Positions 7,063-13,988 of a stretch of 64,000 nucleotides of DNA are shown piece by piece. The DNA comes from an uncultured Clostridia bacterium. GTDB lineage: Bacteria; Bacillota; Clostridia; Christensenellales; Borkfalkiaceae. The stretch spans positions 1-64,000 of the forward strand of contig CALVHH010000006.1 of assembly GCA_944327465.1 (NCBI GenBank), in the 5' to 3' direction. The notes beneath the pieces are model-generated. The model was not told where the DNA came from and ran no database searches. It worked only from the letters and a program-made list of their open reading frames with translations. Made by a program: the position numbers and the translations under genes. Each line of letters opens with the position of its first letter. Position 1 is the first letter of the stretch.

Positions 7063-9256
7063 ACTGACGATAGGGTTTATAGGCAACCCCAACTGCGGCA
7101 AGACTACGCTGTTCAACGCATATACGGGCGCCAACTTAAAGGTGGCAAACTGGCCGGGCGTAACAGTTGAAAAGGTCGAAGGCGCCATCAAGGACCACAA
7201 CCAGAAGATACACCTCGTCGATCTGCCGGGCACATACAGCCTGACTTCGTACACGATGGAGGAGACCGTTTCGCGCAATTTTATACTCAGCGACGAAGTC
7301 GACGTGGTGATAAACGTGGCGGACGCTTCCGCCCTGGAGCGCAGCCTGTACCTGACGCTGCAGCTCTTGGAGCTGGGCAAGCCCGTCATTCTTGCGCTGA
7401 ACATGATGGACATAGTGCGCAAGCGCGGCATGGAGATAGATTTGCACCGCCTGCCCGAGATGCTGGGCATACCCGTCATACCCGTTTCGGCGCGCAAGCG
7501 CATGGGGCTGGATTCGCTGCTGCACGCCGCCATACACCACAAGGACGCCGCCGCGCCAGACAGGCTGATACACGACCACAAGCGGGAGAGCCGGCACGTA
7601 CACGACCATCACTCGGAGTATGCAATGGTGTATTCCGACGAGATAGAGGACAAGATAGACCGCATAATGTGCGAGTTGGAAAGGACCCGCCCCGACGCCG
7701 TCAACAAGCGCTGGTGCGCCATAAAGCTTTTGGAGGGCGACAAGGAGATAACGCAAAAATATCCCGTAGACCTGCCCGACGTGCTGGATAAAAACTACGA
7801 ATCGCGCATAATAAACGAAAAATACGACTTTATCGACGAGATAGTCGACGAAGTGCTGTTGAGAAAGGATTCCAGCGAGGCGTTCACCGAAAAACTCGAC
7901 TCGGTATTCACGCACAAGGTATGGGGCATACCCGTATTTTTGGGCATAATGGCGGTAGTATTCTTCCTCACCTTCTTTGTGGGCGACGCGATAAAGGCGC
8001 TGTTCGAGCTGGGGATAGGCTGGCTTTCGGACAGTCTGGGCGGCTGGCTGGAGAGCATATCGGCAAACGAAATTGTTATTTCGCTGATAATCGACGGCAT
8101 TATAAGCGGCGTAGGCACGATAATAACATTTTTGCCCAACATATTCATACTCTTCCTTGCGCTCGCCTTTTTGGAGGACAGCGGATACATGGCGAGGGTA
8201 GCTTACGTAATGGAGGGCATAATGAGCAGGCTGGGGCTTTCGGGCAGGGCGTTCATACCCATGCTGCTGGGCTTCGGATGCACGGTGCCCGCGATAATGG
8301 CTTCGCGTGCGCTGGAGAGCAGGCGCGACCGCTTTAAGGTAATGCTGGTCACCCCATTTATGAGCTGCAACGCCAGGCTGACCATATACATACTGTTTGC
8401 CGAGATGTTCTTTGCGCAGTTTGCCATGCTTGCGGCGTTTTCGATGTATCTGCTCGGCATACTTGTGGCAATTGCCGTGTGCGCCGTCATGCACCTGATA
8501 GACCGCAAAAAGAAGGAAGCCAACTATCTTTTGATAGAGCTGCCCGAATACAAGCTGCCCGACGCGCACACCGTAGGCATATACGTGTGGGAGAAGGTCA
8601 AGGACTACCTTGTAAAGGCGGGCACGACGATATTTATAGCCACCATAATAATATGGGCGCTGCTGTACTTCGGACCCGGCGGGTTCGTGGAGGACATGGG
8701 CAACAGCTTTGCCGCATACGTAGGCAAGTTCATTGCGCCCGTGTTCATACCCGTAGGACTTGGATTCTGGCAGATAGCCGTGGCGCTGATAGCCGGCATC
8801 TCTGCAAAGGAAGTAGTAGTTTCAAGCTGCGCCGTGCTGTTCGGCATAGTAAACGCGAGCTCGGCAGAGGGCATGGCGGCATTCGCCGAAGAGCTGGCGG
8901 GCATAGGGTTCGGTCCCTTAAACGCAGTGTGCCTTATGGTGTTCTGCCTGCTGTACATACCCTGCGCCGCGGCGATAGCCACGATACGCAAGGAGTCGGG
9001 CAGCATAAAGTTCACTATCGGCTCGGCGGCATTCCAGCTCGCCGTAGCATGGCTGGTGACGCTTATAGTATATCAGCTCGGCAGGCTGTTCACGATGGGC
9101 GAAGGCGCCGCCGCCACCGCGGCGATAGGCGCGGCGATAGGCGTGTGCGCAATAGCCGCAGTCGTTGCGATAGTGCGCAGAAGGCTGAGCGGCAAAAGCT
9201 GCTGCGGCGGAAGCTGTTCGGGGTGCTCTTCGCACTGCGACAGAAAAAAGAAATGA
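7046..9256 (+). CDS. feoB: FeoB, ferrous iron transporter with N-terminal G domain
   Basis: 736 residues. The N-terminal GTPase has G1 GNPNCGKTT (about residues 13-21), G3 DLPGTYSL and G4 NMMD. A His-rich patch (HDHKRESRHVHDHHSEY) lies in the cytoplasmic region, followed by the membrane domain with two gate repeats (GYMARVAYVMEG; ISAKEVVVSSCAVLFG). The C-terminus ends in a Cys cluster, SCCGGSCSGCSSHC, common in clostridial FeoB, possibly binding metal. It imports Fe2+ across the cytoplasmic membrane. It overlaps feoA by 17 bp and is followed by a GC-rich hairpin. Confidence 0.96.
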   Translation: MNAGNELTIGFIGNPNCGKTTLFNAYTGANLKVANWPGVTVEKVEGAIKDHNQKIHLVDLPGTYSLTSYTMEETVSRNFILSDEVDVVINVADASALERSLYLTLQLLELGKPVILALNMMDIVRKRGMEIDLHRLPEMLGIPVIPVSARKRMGLDSLLHAAIHHKDAAAPDRLIHDHKRESRHVHDHHSEYAMVYSDEIEDKIDRIMCELERTRPDAVNKRWCAIKLLEGDKEITQKYPVDLPDVLDKNYESRIINEKYDFIDEIVDEVLLRKDSSEAFTEKLDSVFTHKVWGIPVFLGIMAVVFFLTFFVGDAIKALFELGIGWLSDSLGGWLESISANEIVISLIIDGIISGVGTIITFLPNIFILFLALAFLEDSGYMARVAYVMEGIMSRLGLSGRAFIPMLLGFGCTVPAIMASRALESRRDRFKVMLVTPFMSCNARLTIYILFAEMFFAQFAMLAAFSMYLLGILVAIAVCAVMHLIDRKKKEANYLLIELPEYKLPDAHTVGIYVWEKVKDYLVKAGTTIFIATIIIWALLYFGPGGFVEDMGNSFAAYVGKFIAPVFIPVGLGFWQIAVALIAGISAKEVVVSSCAVLFGIVNASSAEGMAAFAEELAGIGFGPLNAVCLMVFCLLYIPCAAAIATIRKESGSIKFTIGSAAFQLAVAWLVTLIVYQLGRLFTMGEGAAATAAIGAAIGVCAIAAVVAIVRRRLSGKSCCGGSCSGCSSHCDRKKK

Positions 9257-9283
9257 GCGGCGGCACGCCGCAAAAACTGCGGT

Positions 9284-9309
9284 CGCCCGCGCATTGCAAT
9301 GCGCGGGCG
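9284..9309 (+). terminator. Hairpin after feoB
   Basis: CGCCCGCGCATTG pairs with its reverse complement across 9284-9309, a perfect 26-bp palindrome between two convergent genes. No clear U-tract follows on either strand. Confidence 0.5.
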
Positions 9310-9327
9310 GTCGTTCGCCGTTAAAAA

Positions 9328-9696
9328 TCAAAGTTCTTTCAAAAGCGCGGCACATTCGCCGTCGCCCGCCGCTGCGCCGCGGCGCAGCCAGCTCTGCGCG
9401 GCAGGGATATCCGGCAGGGCAAATATACCGTTGGAATAGTACAGCCCCATGATGAGGCACGCCTCGCCGTCGCCGTTTTCGGCATATTCACGTATGCGGC
9501 AGAGATAGCCGTCGATGAGCTGTTTTGCGCTGGAGACGTCTGAAAAAGTCAGCCCGCTGCCAAAGTGCATGCAGAGCGCCAGCCCGTAGGCGCAGCGCTC
9601 GTCGCCGAGCTCGAGCGAGTTGCGGAAAGCCGATGCGGCATGAACGTAGTCGCCACTCTTATAAAAATCCATGGCTTGAGTAAAAGTATACGGCAA
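9328..9696 (-). CDS. Sel1/TPR-like repeat protein
   Basis: 122 residues. Helical repeats of Sel1 type are visible: AMDFYKSGDYVHAASAFRNSLELGD, then a central helix pair, then a clearer Sel1 unit with GEACLIMGLYYSNG and AAQSWLRRGAAAGDGEC (I quote only parts). No signal peptide, so probably cytoplasmic. Such proteins are protein-interaction scaffolds; the partner is unknown. It faces feoB convergently and is downstream of the minus-strand transporter but separated from it by a hairpin. Confidence 0.65.
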   Translation of the reverse strand: MPYTFTQAMDFYKSGDYVHAASAFRNSLELGDERCAYGLALCMHFGSGLTFSDVSSAKQLIDGYLCRIREYAENGDGEACLIMGLYYSNGIFALPDIPAAQSWLRRGAAAGDGECAALLKEL

Positions 9697-9750
9697 AACG
9701 GATGTCCCTCCCCTTTTTCAATATAATACTATATATATCCATTACAGTCA

Positions 9751-9781
9751 AGCCCCGCGGCAAATTTTTTGCCGCGGGGCT
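9751..9781 (-). terminator. Hairpin terminator after the anion-type transporter
   Basis: AGCCCCGCGGCAAA pairs with TTTGCCGCGGGGCT over 9751-9781, five bases beyond the transporter stop. The loop holds the T-run. Confidence 0.6.
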
Positions 9782-9786
9782 ATATA

Positions 9787-10911
9787 TCAGATGAGCGAAA
9801 GCACAAAACTCAAGCCAGCGAGCACCGCCAGAAACGCCGCATTGTACACCGTGAACAGCGCGAGATACCTGAGCCTGAGCGCGGGATACTGCTTGGCGAG
9901 CGCCTTGTAGGAGATGAGGCTTGCCATGGACGCGATGAGCGTGCCCAGCCCGCCCAGATTGCAGCCGACGATGAGCGCCTGCCACTGCGACGAAAAGCCC
10001 GAAAGCAGGAGCGCCGCGGGCACGTTGCTTATCACCTGGCTGGCGAGAACCGCGACTAGCTCTTCGTTGCCGGCTATGACCGAGGACAAAAAGCCGCGGA
10101 AGACGGGAATGTTGCCCATATTGCCTATGAATATGAAGAGCGCGACGAACGTGCCCAACAGCGAATAATCGACCCCCGCGAGCGAGTGCCTGTCGAATAT
10201 AGCCAGAAATACCGCAACGACGATGGCGATGGCGATCACCGGCACGACTTCGAACAGCCCCAGCAGGCTGACGATAAAGAACACCGAAGGCCAGACGAGC
10301 GAAAACGCGCCGCCGAGCGCGCCCTGCACCTGCACTTCGCCGACGGGCGAGCTCTTGAAGCAGGCGATGATTGCCGCCAGAGCAATGCCCGAGAGCGCGA
10401 CGTATGGCAGCATTATGAGCACGAGCTCGCCGAACGACATGCCCGACTGACCGTACAGATACAGGTTTTGCGGGTTGCCGATGGGCGTGAGCGTGCTGCC
10501 CATGTTTGCTGCGAGCGTCTGCAGCACTATTGTGGGCATTACGAGCTTTTCGAACCCCGCGGTGCGCAGAACTATTATGGCAAACGGCACGAACGTTATG
10601 AGCGCCACGTCGTTGGTGACCGCCATGCTGAGAAAGAACGGCAAAAAGACAAGCACCGCCATGAGCTTTTTTGAGGTATCGGCGCGCCTAAGCAGCTTGT
10701 TGGCAAGGTAGGCGAACAGCCCCGCGTGCTGAAAACCTTTCATTACCGCCATCAGCGCGAACAGCAGCGCCAGCGTGTCCCGGTCGATGTATTCGGCGTA
10801 CGCCGCCGAAGGCGGCACGAATATCATGGATATTGCGGCAAGCAGCACGCATATGCACAGCACTGCCTCGCCCTTTACAAACTGCACCGCGGCAGACAAA
10901 ACTTTTTTCAT
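9787..10911 (-). CDS. Anion/citrate-type membrane transporter (ArsB/NhaD/CitMHS superfamily)
   Basis: About 374 residues with ten or so hydrophobic segments. Two inverted-repeat signatures of the ion-transporter superfamily are visible: FLSMAVTNDVALITFVPFA and, later, VISNVPAALLLSGF, plus NMGSTLTPIGNPQNLYLY. The family moves citrate, arsenite or other anions, often coupled to Na+ or H+; the substrate cannot be told from sequence. The start is taken as the ATG at 10911; a GTG six bases earlier is possible. A promoter TTGCCA-17-TATAAT ends nine bases before the ATG and there is no ribosome site, so the mRNA is probably leaderless. No arsenic genes are adjacent. Confidence 0.85.
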   Translation of the reverse strand: MKKVLSAAVQFVKGEAVLCICVLLAAISMIFVPPSAAYAEYIDRDTLALLFALMAVMKGFQHAGLFAYLANKLLRRADTSKKLMAVLVFLPFFLSMAVTNDVALITFVPFAIIVLRTAGFEKLVMPTIVLQTLAANMGSTLTPIGNPQNLYLYGQSGMSFGELVLIMLPYVALSGIALAAIIACFKSSPVGEVQVQGALGGAFSLVWPSVFFIVSLLGLFEVVPVIAIAIVVAVFLAIFDRHSLAGVDYSLLGTFVALFIFIGNMGNIPVFRGFLSSVIAGNEELVAVLASQVISNVPAALLLSGFSSQWQALIVGCNLGGLGTLIASMASLISYKALAKQYPALRLRYLALFTVYNAAFLAVLAGLSFVLSLI

Positions 10912-10919
10912 ACGCACAA

Positions 10920-10948
10920 ATTATATCACCGCCGCGCACGGCTGGCAA
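10920..10948 (-). promoter_or_regulatory. Promoter of the anion-type transporter, apparently leaderless
   Basis: TTGCCA (10943-10948), 17-bp spacer, TATAAT (10920-10925) on the minus strand. The candidate start codons are GTG at 10917 and ATG at 10911. Confidence 0.7.
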
Positions 10949-11039
10949 CTTATAACGGGGCTATTTGATTTACTTTAAAAATTTTACCCCGCCTCCCCCT
11001 CCGCCGCGAAAAATTTTTAAAACTTTTTTATTAAAAGTG

Positions 11040-11098
11040 TTGACAAGGACGGCGGGCGGTGATATACTTTATTTGAACATTTGAAGAAACATTCAAAT
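11040..11098 (+). promoter_or_regulatory. Promoter and operator of the ArsR-HMA-ATPase locus
   Basis: TTGACA (11040-11045), 17-bp spacer and TATACT (11063-11068). Just after it is a perfect inverted repeat ATTTGAA-N6-TTCAAAT (11079-11098) with an extra ATTTGAA half-site at 11071-11077. Position over the transcription start and the TTTGAA/TTCAAA arms are typical of CadC/SmtB-type operators. Confidence 0.75.
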
Positions 11099-11114
11099 AT
11101 TATGGAGGTGCGGC

Positions 11115-11441
11115 ATGCAGGAAGAGACAAAAAAGGCAAGCATTGCAGACATGCTGCCCGACGAGGACAAACTTTACGAGCTGGCAAACCTGTTCAAGAT
11201 GTTCGGCGACCCCACGAGGGCGAAGATACTGAGCTGTCTGCAGGTGCGCGACATGTACGTGTGCGAGATTGCCGAAGCTTTGGGCATGACCGTTTCGGCG
11301 GTCAGCCACCAGCTGCGCGTTTTAAGGGGCGCCAAACTTGTGAAGGGCACAAAAGAGGGCAAGGAAGTAAAGTATTCGCTGGACGACGACCACGTAACCA
11401 AGATAATGGAGTGCGGGCTGGCGCACGTAAACGAGCACTGA
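11115..11441 (+). CDS. ArsR/SmtB-family metal-responsive repressor
   Basis: 108 residues. A winged-helix core is clear: LANLFKMFGDPTRAKILSCL, then YVCEIAEALGMTVSAVSHQL as recognition helix region, then LRGAKLVKGTKEGKEVKYSL as wing. The Cys in YVCEIAEAL corresponds to the ELCVCDL metal-site region, and the C-terminus is His/Cys-bearing (CGLAHVNEH), as in alpha-5 sites of Zn/Cd sensors. It probably represses this locus until Zn(II), Cd(II) or Pb(II) binds. GGAGGTG lies before the ATG. The gene ends at an intrinsic terminator, so the pump genes need read-through or the second promoter region. Confidence 0.92.
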   Translation: MQEETKKASIADMLPDEDKLYELANLFKMFGDPTRAKILSCLQVRDMYVCEIAEALGMTVSAVSHQLRVLRGAKLVKGTKEGKEVKYSLDDDHVTKIMECGLAHVNEH

Positions 11442-11467
11442 GTCGGCAATTGCCGCAGATATTAAGG

Positions 11468-11488
11468 CAGGGCAGAGCCCTGTTTTTT
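11468..11488 (+). terminator. Intrinsic terminator after the arsR-type gene
   Basis: CAGGGC-AGA-GCCCTG (11468-11482) followed directly by six T residues (11483-11488). Confidence 0.85.
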
Positions 11489-11500
11489 ATGCGAAAACAG

Positions 11501-11530
11501 TTGAACAATTACTCAATAACTCAAATGTTC
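11501..11530 (+). promoter_or_regulatory. Second probable ArsR-type operator before the HMA gene
   Basis: TTGAACA (11501-11507) and AATGTTC (11524-11530) frame the site. The reverse complement of its right half reads GAACATTTGAG, matching GAACATTTGAA in the first operator (11075-11085). This suggests separate repression of the downstream pump genes. No clear -35/-10 pair was identified. Confidence 0.5.
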
Positions 11531-11597
11531 TACAAGCAATCATGCCCGCGCTGCGGGAAAAAAATAATAAAAACAATTCCGACGGAGGAAAACAAAC

Positions 11598-11816
11598 ATG
11601 AAAAAGACATTTAAACTTGAAGATTTGGACTGCGCCAACTGCGCCGCAAAGATGGAGCGGGCGATTGCTAAAATCGACGGCGTACAGTCGGCGACCGTCA
11701 GCTTTATGGCTCAGAAGATGATAATAGAAGCCGACGACGACAAGTTTGAAGAGATAATGGAAAAAGTGGTCAAGACATGCAGGAAGGTAGAGCCCGACTG
11801 CAGAATACTGCGCTGA
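11598..11816 (+). CDS. Stand-alone heavy-metal-associated (HMA) domain protein
   Basis: 72 residues forming one ferredoxin-like HMA fold. The metal-binding loop is LDCANCAAKME (Cys13 and Cys16 by count), followed by IAKIDGVQSATVSF and a final acidic/Cys stretch (KTCRKVEPDC). It probably delivers metal to, or senses it for, the adjacent ATPase, which lacks its own N-terminal HMA domain. GGAGG precedes the ATG. It lies between a second operator-like site and the ATPase, 13 bp upstream of the latter, so the two are co-transcribed. Confidence 0.92.
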   Translation: MKKTFKLEDLDCANCAAKMERAIAKIDGVQSATVSFMAQKMIIEADDDKFEEIMEKVVKTCRKVEPDCRILR

Positions 11817-11829
11817 GGTCGGGCGGTGC

Positions 11830-13767
11830 GTGCGCCGGGTGAAAGAGATGAAATATAAGCTGAGCAGAAAAGAGCGGAAAAATTTAATAAGGATAGCAAT
11901 TGCGCTTGCGCTGTTTGCGGCGATATTCATAACCGACAAGGTAATAGCGCTGGGCAGCGTGTTTACGGGCGGCGCGGCGTGGGTATTCCCCTTTTGCCTG
12001 TACCTTGCCGTATACTTGCTGATAGGCTACGACGTATTGTGGCGGGCGGTGCGCAACATTGCGCACGGGCAGGTGTTCGACGAAAACTTTTTGATGTGCG
12101 TGGCGACTTTGGGCGCTTTCGCCCTCGCCATTTACCGCGGAGTTACGGGACAGGAGATCGAGGGCTTTGACGAAGCCTGCGCCGTGCTCCTCTTCTACCA
12201 GGTGGGCGAATGGTTCCAGAGCTACGCCACCGGCAGGTCGCGCAAATCCATTTCGGCGCTGATGGACATACGCCCCGACTATGCCAACATTGTGCGCGCC
12301 GACGGCACAACGGAAAAAGTTGACCCTTCCGAAGTAAAGATCGGCGACACCATTTTGATAAATCCCGGCGAAAAGGTTCCCCTTGACGGCGTTATAACGA
12401 AAGGTATATCCACGCTCGACACCAAGGCGCTGACGGGCGAAAGTTTGCCCCGCGACGTGGAAGCCGGCGGCGAAGTAATAAGCGGCTGCGTAAACCTTAC
12501 CTCCCAGCTCGAAGTAAAGGTAAGCAAGGAATTTTACGACTCGACCGTATCAAAGATACTCGAGCTGGTGGAAAACGCTTCCTCGCAGAAGTCCAAGGCG
12601 GAAAACTTTATTACCAAGTTTGCAAAATACTACACCCCCATAGTCTGCGCGGTGGCGCTGCTGCTGGCGGTGGTGCCCGGGCTGATATTTGGCGACTGGT
12701 CGACCTGGGTGTACCGCGCACTCAGCTTTCTGGTAGTTTCCTGCCCGTGTGCGCTGGTCATCTCCATACCCCTCTCCTTCTTTGCGGGCATAGGCGCGGC
12801 TTCGCGGTACGGCATACTCATAAAGGGTTCAAACTATCTTGAAAAATTTGCCGGCGCCGACATATTCGTGTTCGACAAGACGGGCACGCTGACAAAGGGC
12901 AACTTTGCCGTGGCAAAGATAGTGCCCGAAGAGAGAGCGGACGAAATTTTGCGCCTTGCGACAATCGCCGAGAAGGATAGCAACCACCCCATCGCGCGCT
13001 CGATAGTTGCGCGCTATGGTAAAGATACCGAAGACGGCTATACTCTTACCAACGTTGCTGGTCAGGGCGTGATAGCGCAAAAAGGCGAAGATAAGATTTA
13101 CTGCGGCAACGAAAAGCTTATGGCGGCAAACGGCATTGAGTATTCGACACCCGAAGGCGTGGGCACCGTGGCGTATGTGGCAAAGAATGACACATATGCG
13201 GGCGCCATTCTTATCGCCGACGAAATAAAGCCCGAAACAAAACAGGTGATAAGCGAGCTCAATAATATGGGCTGCAAGACGATAATGCTGACGGGCGACA
13301 ACCAAAAGATTGCCGCAAGCGTGGCAAACGATATCGGCGTTACGGGCTACAAGGCTTCCCTTCTTCCCCAGAACAAAGTTGAAGAGGTTGAAAAGCTGCT
13401 TTCAGCCAAGGGCAGTGACGACGTGCTGTGCTTTGTGGGCGACGGAATAAACGACGCGCCCGTGCTGATGCGCTCGGACATAGGCATTGCAATGGGCGGC
13501 GCGGGCAGCGACGCCGCCATAGAGGCGAGCGACATAGTGCTGATGAAGGACGACCTCAAAGGCATAGCGCTTGCCAAACGCATTGCAAAAAAGACCATGA
13601 CGATAGTTATGGAGAACATAATATTTTCCATCGCTGTAAAGGTTGCCATACTCATCCTTTCGGCAATGGGCATTGCCGATATGTGGCTGGCGGTCTTCGG
13701 CGACGTGGGCGTGGCGGTCATAGCCATTCTGAACGCAATGAGGGTCAATTCGAAGTATACAAAATAA
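11830..13767 (+). CDS. cadA: P1B-type heavy-metal (Zn/Cd/Pb) translocating ATPase
   Basis: 645 residues from a GTG at 11830; ATG at 11848 is an alternative. Motifs: actuator loop LTGES near 202, CPC motif at 305-307 (SCPCALVISIPLS), phosphorylation site DKTGTLT with Asp349, SNHPIA in the nucleotide domain, TGDN and GDGINDAPVL in the hinge. The last helices carry a Lys (AVKVAIL) and FGDVGVAV, the P1B-2 features for Zn2+/Cd2+/Pb2+. It exports metal across the cytoplasmic membrane. The metal-binding domain is encoded separately just upstream. A 36-bp palindrome follows the gene. Confidence 0.94.
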   Translation: MRRVKEMKYKLSRKERKNLIRIAIALALFAAIFITDKVIALGSVFTGGAAWVFPFCLYLAVYLLIGYDVLWRAVRNIAHGQVFDENFLMCVATLGAFALAIYRGVTGQEIEGFDEACAVLLFYQVGEWFQSYATGRSRKSISALMDIRPDYANIVRADGTTEKVDPSEVKIGDTILINPGEKVPLDGVITKGISTLDTKALTGESLPRDVEAGGEVISGCVNLTSQLEVKVSKEFYDSTVSKILELVENASSQKSKAENFITKFAKYYTPIVCAVALLLAVVPGLIFGDWSTWVYRALSFLVVSCPCALVISIPLSFFAGIGAASRYGILIKGSNYLEKFAGADIFVFDKTGTLTKGNFAVAKIVPEERADEILRLATIAEKDSNHPIARSIVARYGKDTEDGYTLTNVAGQGVIAQKGEDKIYCGNEKLMAANGIEYSTPEGVGTVAYVAKNDTYAGAILIADEIKPETKQVISELNNMGCKTIMLTGDNQKIAASVANDIGVTGYKASLLPQNKVEEVEKLLSAKGSDDVLCFVGDGINDAPVLMRSDIGIAMGGAGSDAAIEASDIVLMKDDLKGIALAKRIAKKTMTIVMENIIFSIAVKVAILILSAMGIADMWLAVFGDVGVAVIAILNAMRVNSKYTK

Positions 13768-13796
13768 GGCGGCAGTACTCTGCCGAAAGCTCTGTT

Positions 13797-13832
13797 AAAT
13801 TTCCCCATGCGCCGCGGCGCATGGGGAAATTT
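13797..13832 (+). terminator. Perfect 36-bp palindrome after the metal ATPase
   Basis: Arms of 18 bases, starting AAATTTCCCCATGCGCCG, are exactly self-complementary with no loop. It probably forms a terminator or 3'-end-protecting hairpin; only a short T-run ends it. Confidence 0.6.
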
Positions 13833-13902
13833 GGCTGTATGGCGCGGCCGATACCCTCTTTATATGTAGCCGCATCGGCGGGTGCAATATTATATGACGT
13901 GC

Positions 13903-13934
13903 GTATCCCGCCGTGCTGACGCACGGCGGGATAC
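13903..13934 (-). terminator. Hairpin beyond the malK-type gene
   Basis: GTATCCCGCCGTGC and GCACGGCGGGATAC (13903-13916 and 13921-13934) pair around TGAC. It lies between convergent genes. Confidence 0.5.
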
Positions 13935-13988
13935 ATATAGGAGGGAGAAATATGGAGAACTTGCTGCAATGCAGTAAGCCGCTATGAT

